From the NCBI GenBank assembly GCA_002803225.1, contig NXFV01000218.1:1-22928 (forward strand): DNA of 22,928 nucleotides, written 5' to 3'. A program made the position numbers and the translations under genes. The stretch's first letter is position 1. Each line of letters opens with the position of its first letter. Positions 9,552-19,666 of the stretch are shown piece by piece. Under the pieces are notes generated by a model. That model saw only the letters and a list, made by a program, of their open reading frames with translations, did no database searches and was not told where the DNA came from. Origin of the DNA: Gamarada debralockiae (lineage: Eukaryota > Ascomycota > Leotiomycetes > Helotiales > Hyphodiscaceae).

Positions 9552-10361
9552 CTAGAGTACTTCAATATCAACACCAATCATTCCGTCCGTAATGGACATT
9601 CCCTTGGGTAGATCACGTAAAATGGAGCTCATTACTGTGAGTAGATAAAAAGATGCAGCATTTTTAATGAACATACGCACGACGACATCACATACCTTCC
9701 AAGCCACCTTGAAATCAAACATCTCGGCCGCGGGCGAGCACGGCCTCTGCCTGCCCCTCGGACTCACCAAGGGTCAAGCTCCTGTCAAAGTTTTCCTTAC
9801 CAGAACGGAGTGATGCAGCATGAAAACATCTCGCCAAAAATATCTGGTCTGTTCCCTATCACCATTGGCTGCTTCTCCGCCAAGTAGGGATTAGATCGAC
9901 AAGGCGACAAGCTGTCGAGATTTCCGCCGCCAATGCAGTCGCCCAAACGTGGTTCCGCCTGGGCCAGCAATGATATTTCCTTCGCGTTCACCTTGCAGGA
10001 GACCTAGGAGGGGCCTTCAGCTTCGGCGGCTGCCGTTGTTGCGGTTGCATCTTGGGGTTGTCGGCTTGCAGTCCAACCACTCTCTAGATCTCATAATTCG
10101 AAGGAGGGAAAATGGGAATAAAACATACGGTCACGATCTCGCTAGCGAGATCACCTGTTGTAAAGTCGGAGAATGCAGCAGCATCAGAGAGAGCACCGCT
10201 GGGCCCAGAAGCAGGGAAGAAGGTGGGAAACGATGTAGGAGAATTGGCGCTCTACGACCGAAGCTGCTATTGCTGTTGGTGCTGGTGTGGGAGCCGGCAT
10301 GGTCACGACATTGGATGCCAACAAAGGCGAGGACCGCAGCGGTGAGTTGCTTGACTGCCAT
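9552..10361 (-). pseudogene. Frameshifted relic of a probable secreted protein gene
   Basis: Reading the minus strand from an ATG at 10361, the protein begins MAVKQLTAAVLAFV, which looks like a signal peptide. The coding sense then jumps frame. One base appears extra after GCCTTTGTT (about 10320), where the adjacent frame continues ASNVVTMPAPTPAPTAIAA up to VVERQ. A second jump near 10248 continues in the third frame as NSPTSFPTFFPASGPSGALS and then FTTGDLASEIVT, ending at a possible donor GTATGT (10127). Downstream, fragments such as ATATTAAAEAEGP, EISLLAQAEPRLGDCIGGGN and DFKVAWK appear in different frames with stops between, and may be later exons. The low-complexity Pro/Thr/Ala part suggests an extracellular or cell-wall protein. 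I do not recognise the family. Two sequencing errors could give the same picture, but the additional stop (TAG in the segment after EAEGPS) argues for decay. Confidence 0.5.
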
Positions 10362-10370
10362 TTTGTATGG

Positions 10371-11187
10371 AGGCGTGGTAGGGTGAGAGGGTGAAGGGAA
10401 CTTGAGTTGCTGAGATTGAGGCTCGGAAGGATGGATGAGGATATGATAGAAGAAAGGAAGGAAGGATTTATGTATGTATCCCAAGATACATCTTGACTCG
10501 CAGCGGACCTCCAATGTCTCTCAACTCCGCACATCCTCCTGACGGCGAAGGCCATTAGATCGAAGACCATCAGAAAAACAGTGTGTAAGTGAAGTTCAGA
10601 GTCCAGGATGTCGAAATTTCTAAGTCTCGAAGTCTGGAACTTCCCAAAAGACTAGTCTAGGAACTTACAATCGGCACTTCGCACTATTGACTTTCCACAA
10701 CAAGAAGTAGTCTTCTCCGCTCCCCAGACTGTTTCCAAATCTATGTTGCATAATCTCCAAACTAGATCTCAAAGCGTCTAGAACCGTTGAGAGAGTTAGC
10801 AATCTGCCTCGGCTCACGTACTAAAACATAACCTTAATTCACCTCAGACCGAAGCTACTGGCAACAGCCGCACTGCTAACGCGGAGGCTGATAATTCCCG
10901 AGCGCTTCAAAAGTTTAAATTCCTTTAACATAATGTAAATTGGAGGAGATTCTCGATCCATACTTGACCAAGTCTTCACAAACGTGATCATCTCAATCAC
11001 CGCAAGCAGCAAATAGGATTAGTATTGCTATGGACCAAGACACCAAATACAACGTACAAAATGCTAGGTTACTAGCTTCCGTGACACCATCGTAATTGTT
11101 TCATTTTCCAGACCTTTTGCCCAAAACAACTCCTGACCATACACTCAAACCCAGCCGCTGATCATTCAAATTCTTCTGGGTGAGAGT
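10371..11187. other. Intergenic region, nothing recognised
   Basis: Contains the putative upstream region of the decayed secreted-protein gene (pyrimidine-rich on the minus strand just upstream of 10361) and, at its right end, probably the 3' UTR of the Vid28/Gid5 gene. No coding frame, RNA gene or repeat was identified. Confidence 0.4.
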
Positions 11188-14100
11188 CTAGTAACTCTGC
11201 TTGATCTGCCATATTGCAGACTTTGCCCGCTCCCTAACGTTTAACTCGGGATCTTGTTCGAGCATCTCAAGCTTTGCGAGGAATCCAAGCTTCTTCAGCT
11301 CACTGGCCCGTTGCGCGCAAGCTTGTCCATCATTCGCGTCGTCCATCCATGTGAGATTCGAGACCAGCCAGCAAAGAGCAAGTCGTACCTCGATGTTTGG
11401 ATGATTGAATTGAGGTACTAGAAGCTTGAGCAGCTCCGTCTGTGCGATGACCAATTGACGGTGACGAGGCACGCTTGCTGCCATGTGTACGAGAATAAAT
11501 CCAACGGCTATGATGATCTCGGGCTGCGGAGGTATGACTCGAGTCTCAGCCGAGGAAGAGTTTCGTCGGTTGAAGGGATTGATAACTTTCGACCTGAGTT
11601 TTGAAGCCAGAATCTCAAATACCCGATCTTGTCCCAGAGCAGTGAAGAGGAAATCAATCATCTCTGTCGTTTCCGCCGTTCCGCCTTGCCCAGCTCCACC
11701 TATCAAGTTTCTGATAAAGTCTAGTCCTTGCTCTTGAACAGCAATATCGTCCTTTCGGGCTTTCCTTGCAGGATTCGTCTCCGCGTCCCGCAACGCGGCA
11801 AGTCGAAGCTCCGCTTGCTGAAGAGACTTACTCCGACTGCTGCTGGGCCTCGAGGAGTTTGCACGACTAAGACCGAGAGCTGTATCGATCTGTTCCTCGA
11901 ATTGGTCCATCTCAACGTCTTCATCCATTTCGTCCATTATGGCCGTTTTGTCGCTTCTCCCTTTCGAGGAAAGAAGTGCTTCATCTTCCGTGTCGTCGCA
12001 AATAAGTTGTACGAGCCATCCTTGTCCGAGCTCATCCAGACACTGCCTCTTCATGTTATTGTCGACATTATGTACAAAGTGTTTCAAAGCCCACACCGCG
12101 TTCAGACGCAGCTTTGCATTCATGGAGTGCGCGTGTTCACACAAAATCTTGAGTACACCAGCTTCTGTGATAGTCTAAAACGGAGTCAGTCAGAGCATGT
12201 TTTGAACAACATATAGACTTACATCGCGCATAGGGCTAACATCAGTCACCAGGTTGCAGGCAGTTGCAGTGGCAGCAATTTGTACCTCAATATCTGGATG
12301 TCGAAGAAGGCGGAAGACTGGCATGACTACCCCATTGTCGACCAGTGTAGTCCGGACAATACTGACTGACCGAGACATGGCACGGATTGCGCCACAAGCA
12401 GCGATGAGGACATTCACAGGATTGATACCATATCCCTTCTTAGCCTCATCCTCGCTTGACCCGTTAACGGCTTTTTCGGACTTGTCGCCGACTTTGGGAG
12501 TTGGTTTGCCAGGATTCGAGTTCATCGACTCGACGATGTAAGGAACAATACCCTGATCTACAATAGCCTTTCGATATTCGTCCTTGAAAGGAACAAGGGC
12601 TGCAATTGCTTTCAGGGCACTCTCCCTAACCTTGATCTTGTGAACGAGTAGCGGAGGCTGCCCATGACTGCTGAGCCGTGAAGATTGGGCAGACTCTAGT
12701 TCATCCCCATCCCCTTCTCCGTGCGGTGACCACAGACGAGGGTGGGACGTTTCCGGTACCGGGTCGTATGAGACTTTCAACATCTTTGAGAGCTTGCCGA
12801 CAATACTAGCTTCAAACGCTGCCTTTTGCAGATGTTCGCTATCCGTGATGAGCATTGCTAGAATTGCAGGTGCCCGCTCCTTAATGGCCCAATCCAAGGC
12901 GGTGGCCTCTGCATCTGCAAAGTTGTCCTTGAATTTTGAAGGACCGATGGGGTCGTCCAGCATGTGGACAAGTAGGGGGATGACTAGTAGACCAATCGCT
13001 GTTTCTCTGGTTTTGTTTGTTAATCCAGCTCTGTATAATACCGTCAAGACAGACGCAGCCATCAACCGCTCCATTTCCCTCCGCGATCTGAGAGAATATA
13101 TGAGGAATGCAATTAGAGGACTTTCAGGTTCTTCAGATTCCACTACCGCTTCATGAGACCCCGCTCCGCTGTCCAGAGTAGGTGAATCGGACCAGCTTGG
13201 CATGGAACTGTTGTATTTCCGCCCATTATGTGCGAGGTTCTCTCTAGACCCGGATGTACCCAATGGAGGAAACGCAGAAGCCTGCGCAGTGGCGTTTTTC
13301 GGTTGATGGAGAGGGACGCAGGGTAGTAGGAAGTCTACTGCGTTCAGCTGACTTTGTCTTGCGCTCAAACCGGCCGCGTTGAATGCATTCCAGGCCGCCC
13401 GTGTGTTCTGGTTTGCCACGAAATCTGTTGACTGGGAGAGAGGGAAAATGGCAAGTATGGACGGGGAATAGAGAAGCTGGGAAGCCCTGAACTTGGAATC
13501 GGCAATGATAACAGCAATCGCTTCCAGAATCACAGACAGACTTGCATTCGGAGGGGCCGCCTGAGGAATATATTCTTGTAAACCTTCCTTCTGAGCTAGG
13601 ATCTCTGCACCGGGTACAACAAGACCCTCAGCTACAACAAAGCTTGCCAATTTCGTAGCAAGAGCATCAAGCACCCCTGAACTTGCAAGGCTCTGCTGGT
13701 GACGTTCTTCTCGACACACCCGGCTGATCAAAGATGCCGTAATTGATATCTGGCATTGTATTGATGATGATGGGGATGTCTGAAACAGGATCCGACACAG
13801 AGAGTTGATATGCTGTCTGGAAAATAGTCCTTCTGCGATAGTACTTGTACTGAGAGGATGTATACTGGAGGCTAGGGCCGAGGAATCTGCAAGATTTGAC
13901 AGGGCTCGTAGCGAAGCTAGAACTAGTTGTGAGGGATTGCTTGATGGGCAGAGGTTCGATAGGATGGCTTGCAAGGCAGACGACGACTGTAAAGGGGAGA
14001 GAAAGGAAGGGCCTCCTAGTAACATGTAAACTTAGCAGTGCCCAAATGCCGCGGGAAACGGATGCTGTTCTCACCCAACGCGATGCTTGAGATGACATGA

Positions 14101-14357
14101 AGTGCTTGTAATCGTACTGTTTCCTCCTCACTTAACGGCCGCGCTGCGAAACTGTGATCGTGCGACTTCCCATCATTTCTGTTGGACTTGGTGTTGAAGC
14201 TTAGGCGTACGATGGGATCTAAGATTCCTTGGGCTACAACCGTCTCTTTCTTGAGGGGATGGCCTACGAGCTCATTTTTCAGGGCTCTTAGGATAGCTAT
14301 TTGCTCTGCAGAGTTCCTCGCGTTTCTGATTTGTGCTACCCATGGTTGTCTGGCCAT
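11188..14357 (-). CDS. Armadillo-repeat GID/CTLH ubiquitin-ligase subunit Vid28/Gid5
   Basis: Three exons, 14357-14075, 14015-12223 and 12174-11188, give 1020 aa (yeast Vid28 has 921). Intron 1 is 59 nt (GTGAGA...TAG) and restores LGGPSFLSP across the junction. Intron 2 is 48 nt (GTAAGT, CTGAC, TTTTAG) and restores MRD/TITEAGVLKIL. The N-terminus MARQPWVAQIRNARNSAEQI followed by LRALKNELVGHPLKK is the usual fungal start, with no upstream extension needed. Helical ARM-type repeats run throughout (LLRHPDIEVQIAATATACNL; LRLNAVWALKHFVHN), and the C-terminal repeat FNHPNIEVRLALCWLVSNLTW leads to the end RERAKSAIWQIKQ. Family knowledge: Gid5 is the scaffold arm that holds the substrate receptor Gid4 in the GID E3 ligase, which degrades gluconeogenic enzymes when glucose returns. 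Acidic Ser-rich insert segments (e.g. DEMDEDVEMDQFEE) are likely loops. The gene is divergent from the cyclin gene to the right. Confidence 0.92.
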
Positions 14358-15028
14358 TATGGAGAGGCGGTTGTCGGTATTTAGTATTCGAGGTTCGGAG
14401 AGGCTCGTTGTGCGCGTGTTTATAGTCAGGATATTTTTGATGAGAGGCAGTTCCTTGGGAATGATTCTGCTGAAGAGTATGAATGCGAAGAGCTGTCGAT
14501 CTATAAAAGGAATTGCAATGTGAATCAAAGGATACAAGCAGGGAGGTACTTTGTGATGAACATTTAATGGAAGTAGGTGATGGGATCGTGAGTCGTGATA
14601 GCTCGGCGTTGGAGTTCCAGCAGCCTTGTGCAAGGATGGGACCGATTTCCCACCTGCATGCGAAAAGCCTTCTCTCCAGACTCTTGCAGATGACAGCAAT
14701 CTAAGTAAGATTTTTCTCCCGCGGGGAAATATGTAGGCCACATGTGAGTCTTGTCCTCTTTGAGCCTGCCCTATACTATACTATTTCTAGATCATGTTAC
14801 TTCACTGACTCGCCGGTAGTAGCCCTAGTAGCGTAAGGAAGGAAGAATTTTTGCAAAGTTATCATCCTGATTTACACACCTCCTTCTCTTCCATACAGCA
14901 TAGTGTCCTGCGACAGACACTTTGGACGACAACATACACCATTTATCTCGCCAAGTCGACTCTCCGCAAAGCACCTAGGTTGAATAACCAGCAGATACAC
15001 GCGGCCGAACTACCCCCCCACTCGTCAT
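14358..15028. other. Divergent promoter region between Vid28/Gid5 and the cyclin gene
   Basis: These ~670 bp lie between the two divergent genes. A minus-strand frame stays open through 14358-14741 in phase with the Gid5 start, but its sequence shows no family resemblance, so it is read as 5' leader. From about 14870 onward the plus strand becomes C/A-rich like a fungal 5' UTR. Confidence 0.4.
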
Positions 15029-15082
15029 ATGTCCTCAGCAGAAGAGATGATCATGGTCGCTGCAATCCCAGGAACATGCTGA
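15029..15082 (+). promoter_or_regulatory. Upstream ORF (17 codons) overlapping the cyclin start
   Basis: An ATG at 15029 opens a short frame, MSSAEEMIMVAAIPGTC, that ends at a TGA (15080-15082) two bases beyond the cyclin ATG (15076-15078). Scanning ribosomes would meet this ATG first and terminate on top of the main start. That arrangement could lower cyclin translation or permit re-initiation. Inference from sequence only; the transcript start is unknown. Confidence 0.45.
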
Positions 15083-16377
15083 AGTCGTTGAATCAACCTC
15101 GATTGAGTCCAGCCTCGTCTTCTCCCAGACTTCAACAACAGTCTCGATATGCATCATCGTCACCCCGGACAGCTACAAGTACATTGTCGCGCAGAAAGTC
15201 TAATAATTCCGAACCTTCACCCACGCCACCATCTCAGCGACAAGTAGTGCAGTATGTGAGTCGCGGGACACAGTACTCTCCGATGACTCTGAAGATGGAC
15301 GACATTCGTCCAGATCCGGCATCGTCAACAACTCAACTGCCTCAGCGATCTGAGCTTCCCAGACCAACAGAACTTGCGCCAACCGTCCCCGCCTCACCCT
15401 CTAAACCTGTCATAAAACCAGAGTCTCCCGGTCTAAAGAGGAGACAGGTCCCAGACGCAACTCAATCTGCCGGTAATAGCAATGAAGAGTTAGCACCCAA
15501 GCGTTCCAGATCTGCTCCAAAGGCTGTCAAAATCCTGCCTGCAAAATATGAAGAATGCGCGATCGAAGATCTTGTAGTTCTCATAGCAAACATGATAGCA
15601 GAGCTTATTGAGACAAATGATGCCCTCCCACCGCGTCCCAATCCTGTTCTTACGCGATTCCACTCTAGGTAAGGTTTTTCGTGGACCTTGAGTCTTCACA
15701 GCAAACTAACTTGCGCCAGGACCCCTCCAGGCATATCTGTTCTAGACTACTTGCACCGACTTGCGAAACATGCCACACTCACACCACCACTACTGCTATC
15801 GATGGTCTATTACATCGATCGACTCTGCGCTCTGTATCCTGATTTCACAGTAACCACCTTGACAATCCATCGCTTCCTCATCACTGCTGCGACTGTCGCT
15901 GCAAAGGGCCTCTCGGACTCGTTTTGGAACAACTCTACATATGCAAGAGTCGGTGGTATCAAGGTCGCAGAGTTAGGCCTGCTGGAGCTTGACTTTTTAT
16001 ATCGGGTCGGCTGGAAGATTGTACCAAATCCCGAGGTACTGGTCGACTACTATAAAGGGTTGATTGAGCGGACGGAGGGCTATGAAATGGAAGGTGATAC
16101 TTCATCCTCCTCCTCCTCCGAAGATGAGGACGACGAGGATGAAGATGATGTTATGGTGGATAGTCCGGCTAATGGGGAAGCAGGGACTGAAAGAGCTGCG
16201 AAATGGCAAGCATGGATGGACGAGAATAAGAGCGCGGAAACTAGAGAGTCTTCGACACAAAGCACTGATGCGAGAGGACCTTTGACACAAGACGCTGAAG
16301 CGGGACCGGCAACTCAGAGCAATGAAGCAGGAAGACCTTCAAACCAGAGCACTGAAGCGGGCAGAGATTCGACATAA
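15076..16377 (+). CDS. Pho80/Pcl-type cyclin (cyclin for a Pho85-like CDK)
   Basis: Two exons, 15076-15668 and 15720-16377, with a 51-nt intron (GTAAGG...GCCAG); 416 aa. The first ~150 residues are disordered and rich in Ser, Pro and Arg, with SP sites. The Pho80-like cyclin box spans about residues 153-325: ILPAKYEECAIEDLVVLIAN, then the splice junction at FHSR/TPPGISVLDYL, then the conserved core LLLSMVYYIDRL, LTIHRFLITAATVAAKGLSD, FWNNSTYARVGGI, ELGLLELDFLYRVGWKI. The C-terminus has a Ser run followed by an acidic run (SSSSSSEDEDDEDEDD), then a degenerate ~11-residue repeat. Pho80/Pcl6/Pcl7 cyclins pair with Pho85 in phosphate and glycogen control. Which branch this belongs to (Neurospora PREG, Pcl6/7-like or other) I cannot decide. 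The start is the first in-frame ATG, but the frame is open upstream to at least 14851, so an upstream exon is possible. An overlapping short upstream ORF may regulate it. Confidence 0.88.
16245..16372 (+). repeat. Degenerate ~33-bp tandem repeat coding for the cyclin C-terminus
   Basis: About four units of roughly 30-33 bp with the shared core CA(A/G)AGC(A/C)(A/C)TGA(A/T)GC encode the motif QST/NEAGR with variations (TQSTDARGPLT, QDAEAGPA, TQSNEAGRPSN, QSTEAGRDST). Units differ by several substitutions and one is shorter, so this is an ageing minisatellite inside the coding sequence. Confidence 0.6.
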
Positions 16378-16988
16378 CTTACCAGAGGAGGACCTTCAGC
16401 GACAAGAGCGCTGGAGAAGCATAGGGCGACGGCGGCAAGCATGCATAAATGAAGCAATGGTGGTTACGATACCCATGGTCATTGCATTTTAGCATTGGGG
16501 GCAAAATGGCGTTTGGGGCATGGATTTACTAGCCTGGTGCTGTCTCACATATAGCAGCATTCATGTATAGAAGGGGAGGCACAACTGCATGATTCAGAGG
16601 CAGGAATATCAAAGGTTTCAATTCAAATTCTGCTTCTGAATCTTTTATCCGATTCAATGAAATATAGTTTTCGTCAAAACTGGTCCAGGGCTATGTGCGA
16701 AAACGGATGTGAATTTATAGTGCAAGACACCACAGTGAAGACTTTCTAGTGTTGAAAATAACCAACTCTTAGAACAGGCGGCTGGGAATGCAATATCTTA
16801 CAGTCAGCCACCTATAAATCTGGCGATTGTTGTCAAATCTATGCAACAGCACAGCCTGCCAGAGAAAGCCCAGTAGTTCAGCCTCGTCATTCTGCCTGAG
16901 GTTGAAAAGGCTGAGATTGCAACCTCATCCACTGAAAATCGTCCGAACCGAGCCATCAACTCGTCCCACGATAAACCACAACACCAAA
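16378..16988. other. Intergenic region between cyclin and EMC10
   Basis: Probably the cyclin 3' UTR followed by the EMC10 promoter and leader. The last ~100 bases are A/C-rich up to the EMC10 ATG (ACCAAAATGAG). No other gene was recognised. Confidence 0.4.
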
Positions 16989-17619
16989 ATGAGGGTCCTC
17001 TCCCTTTTCCTCGCATTCTGCGCCCAAGCACTCCTAGTAACAAGCGAAAATATCCTTCTAGATGCAACAACAATCTACATCCAACCCCTGGGCGCCTCCT
17101 CCCCATCTCTCCTCGCAGAAATCCACTACAACCCCTCGACCCTCGCCGCCTCAATCAACTCCTTCGAACCCCCAGAGCTGTCACCAGACTCTAAGCTTGT
17201 CCGAATAGGCATCTACGATCCCGCTACCTCGAAATGGAAGTCTTCAACATCCCTAACATCAGCAGAATCTTTCTCGAAGGGTTATAGACCGACATTAGTA
17301 TTGAGTTTAGATGCCCAAGGGGATGTGTTGGGAGTTAGTGTGAGCAGTGGGAAGATTGATGCTGGGCAGACGAGGGATTTTGCGCCGAAAGTACTGGTTA
17401 AGAGTATGGGGAAAGCGAAGAGACCGGAGTTGAATAAGCCGGTTGTCCTTAGTCCGGAGGGAAAGGTTGCGGTTCCTGAGCCGGAGAAGACTATGTTGCA
17501 GAAGTAAGTGTGACGTTTGAAAGGATGCGTGAGTATGATTGCTGATTGCATGCAGGTACTGGTGGGTTATTTTGGGAGGTGTTATGCTGTTGATGACTGC
17601 TGGAGGGGGTTCAGAGTGA
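16989..17619 (+). CDS. ER membrane protein complex subunit 10 (EMC10-like)
   Basis: Two exons, 16989-17503 and 17556-17619, with a 52-nt intron (GTAAGTG donor, GCTGATTGC branch-like site, ATGCAG acceptor); 192 aa. Residues 1-20 (MRVLSLFLAFCAQALLVTSE) are a signal peptide. The luminal body is a beta-rich domain (LLAEIHYNP, KLVRIGIYDP, RPTLVLSLDAQGDVLGVSVS, APKVLVKSMGKA, LNKPVVLSPEGKV). The short second exon encodes the C-terminal membrane anchor KYWWVILGGVMLLMTAGGGS, which is typical of fungal EMC10. The start at 16989 is the one followed directly by the signal peptide. In the family, the EMC is a conserved ER insertase for weakly hydrophobic transmembrane segments, and EMC10 is a peripheral luminal subunit. 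It is a stand-alone gene between the cyclin and CHZ1. Confidence 0.85.
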
Positions 17620-18638
17620 TGATCGGTGGAGAAAGCTTAAGTGGGTGTATATGACAATTGAGATCTCTCAAATCGCTCAAAGAAAGTCGTGCATTACCTA
17701 TGCGGCTGGCCATTCCCGATGTTCTTGTGCGAGTTCCTGTTATTGGCAAGTACCTTCGCTGTCTACAAGTCCTGAAATTGAATCCCTCCAGTTCTCCGAG
17801 TATGAACGATTGAGCCAATGCTTTCTGAGACTCAATGGGAGGTAGGCAGGGTTACAACGGCCATGGTCTTTTGCTTTTCTAGCTATTTCGATTTCAACTT
17901 ATATACGTTGACAGCTTTTACTTGGAACTGGAGTCAGTTCTGCACCGCTGAAACCACCCAGCTTCCATCGTCCAGTCATTCTCGGATATCACCGTTCTCT
18001 CTCCAAAACTCTATCGGTGAAAGTAGGTAGCAGTAACTCTAACTATCTTCTTGCTAGAAAGCTCCTAGGTTAGCATATCTACTGACGTTCTATAAAGTTC
18101 GATTCTGTGGTAGATCTGCTAGTCTTGAATATATTTCTAGGTCGTCGGGGTTGAAGTCGAACTTGAAAACAGCACTGAATTGCTTTAACTCTATTCCTGA
18201 TGGAACCATACATGATTTTACCTACTTGGGCGCGTCCTTTGAAGTCTCTCTCGTTCTGGCGAATTACTCCTTAGAGCACCTCCCAATCCTAGCTACCTCC
18301 AGGGTTGAGGAACGGAACGCTGAGTCTCCCTACCCTGCCAACTTGAACGATAAATCCTAAAACTACCTGTCGCTTTTAATGGCTCGATCCAGAATTCTTT
18401 CACCCACGTGAGCGACTGGACTTCATCGCTGAATTGCTTTCGTTTTGAGCGATTAAACTCGGCTGCCGTTGATTGGCCGACGCGTGTTTTCCAGGTTAGC
18501 GCCACTTTGGTCGCGGCTGTCGCGACCCTTCAGCTTCCTTCAAAATTGCTTTGCCATCTCCCAAGTTCAACTTCATTCCCTCCACCCACCACAACCCAAA
18601 TCTACTTCCAATCTTTCAATCTACGAGAACAATTCAAG
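17620..18638. other. Long intergenic region between EMC10 and CHZ1
   Basis: About 1 kb with only short, unrelated open frames. Near its right end are a CACGTG E-box (18405-18410), an inverted CCAAT box (ATTGG around 18474) and a C/A/T-rich leader up to the CHZ1 ATG. These are plausible CHZ1 promoter elements. No tRNA or other RNA gene was recognised. Confidence 0.4.
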
Positions 18639-19094
18639 ATGTCTGACAACACCGCCTCCATGTTGAAGGAGAACGTCGATCCAACGGCCGACTCCAAGGG
18701 AAAAGGCAAGGCCGCCGCTGAGCCTGAAACGAAGGATGTGAGCATGGACACTGAGGACAGCTCTAGTGAGGATGAAGTTGATGAGGTATGTGATCGCTCA
18801 GAACATACGAATCATTCATATTTACTGACATCGTTCGTAGACTGCACCAGTTGGTAAGATCCACCGATAGTTCACTTCCAACAGGCGTTTCATTGACACA
18901 ATGCAGCCGACGAAGAGGACGATGACAACATGGAGGAGATTGATCTTGACAACATTATCCCAGATGGTCGCCGCACCCGGGGCCGTCACATTGACTTTGC
19001 GAAGGCAGCTGAGGAGCTCCCTGAGGAGGACGAGGATGAGGAAGACGATGATGACTTCGAGGCCGGTGATGATGAGGATAAGATGGAAGAATAA
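18639..19094 (+). CDS. CHZ1: Histone H2A.Z-H2B chaperone Chz1
   Basis: Three exons, 18639-18785, 18841-18853 and 18907-19094, giving 115 aa. Intron 1 is 55 nt (GTATGT...CGTAG) and intron 2 is 53 nt (GTAAGA...TGCAG), leaving a 13-nt middle exon. Skipping that exon would put exon 3 out of frame, so it is needed. The protein is short and highly acidic. The CHZ motif EIDLDNIIPDGRRTRGRHID (about residues 64-83) runs into FAKA, and acidic stretches lie on both sides (SSSEDEVDE; EEDEDEEDDDD). Yeast Chz1 binds H2A.Z-H2B dimers and delivers them to the SWR1 complex in the nucleus; this protein should do the same. The ATG context AAGATGTCTGAC and the usual start MSDNT support the chosen start. Confidence 0.93.
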
Positions 19095-19666
19095 TCTCGG
19101 CGCATGTTGAAATTGAGCTCTATGGACATGCGATTCCGAATCCTTGACAATTCTACATTCGTTGGACATCGTTGGCCCATTGAGAGATCGAATTCGCGAC
19201 TGGATATCACCTCCTTATGTCTCGCATACACTGCGTTGGCGCTCCAGCATCTTTCGTTTATGGACAAAAAGTTTTCCTACGACTACCTATACATTACGAA
19301 GGCTCTGGGCATATGATACTACGATTGATTTGCCGACATTGGCTGAGAAAGACTACACTGAGCATACTTGTACTTTAGACATCAAGAAGGCGCGTAGGGA
19401 GGCTCAGTGAAACGCACAAACAGATATGATATGACCATGCCTCGAACTTTGATATGTGAAACATGACTTATTCGGTCAATAATTTAATTTACGGGTACTG
19501 TGCCACGGACACGCATTACATTTGACCACCAAAAATTCTAGAACGCAAATCGTGACCTTGAATGATAACTGGTGGCTTCTTCTATTTCGTTTGGAAGCGA
19601 CAGTTTTCAGGACACCATCAAAGAACTTCCCCCACTAGATGGAGTTTCAACTTTCATACAACAACT
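19095..19666. other. CHZ1 3' region and BET1 upstream region
   Basis: Short open frames here resemble no known protein. The first half is probably the CHZ1 3' UTR, and the last ~100 bases (C/T- and CAACAACT-rich) lead into the BET1 start. Nothing else was seen. Confidence 0.4.

Noticed and set aside
10184..10570. 128-codon minus-strand ORF over the secreted-protein relic
   Set aside because: Its first half is promoter or leader sequence; only the middle (ASNVVTMPAPTPAP) belongs to the relic, in one of its three frames.
13667..14131. 154-codon minus-strand ORF overlapping the Gid5 exon 1-2 junction
   Set aside because: Out of frame with both Gid5 exons, and runs through the 59-nt intron; the Gid5 splice restores a conserved sequence.
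14358..14741. N-terminal extension of Gid5 in the same frame
   Set aside because: No family resemblance, while MARQPWV at 14357 matches the usual fungal start; treated as 5' leader.
16080..16290. Minus-strand Ser-rich ORFs opposite the cyclin C-terminus
   Set aside because: Shadow of the GAA/GAT acidic run and the repeats in the cyclin coding strand.
16804..17154. 116-codon minus-strand ORF
   Set aside because: Antisense to EMC10 exon 1 and its leader.
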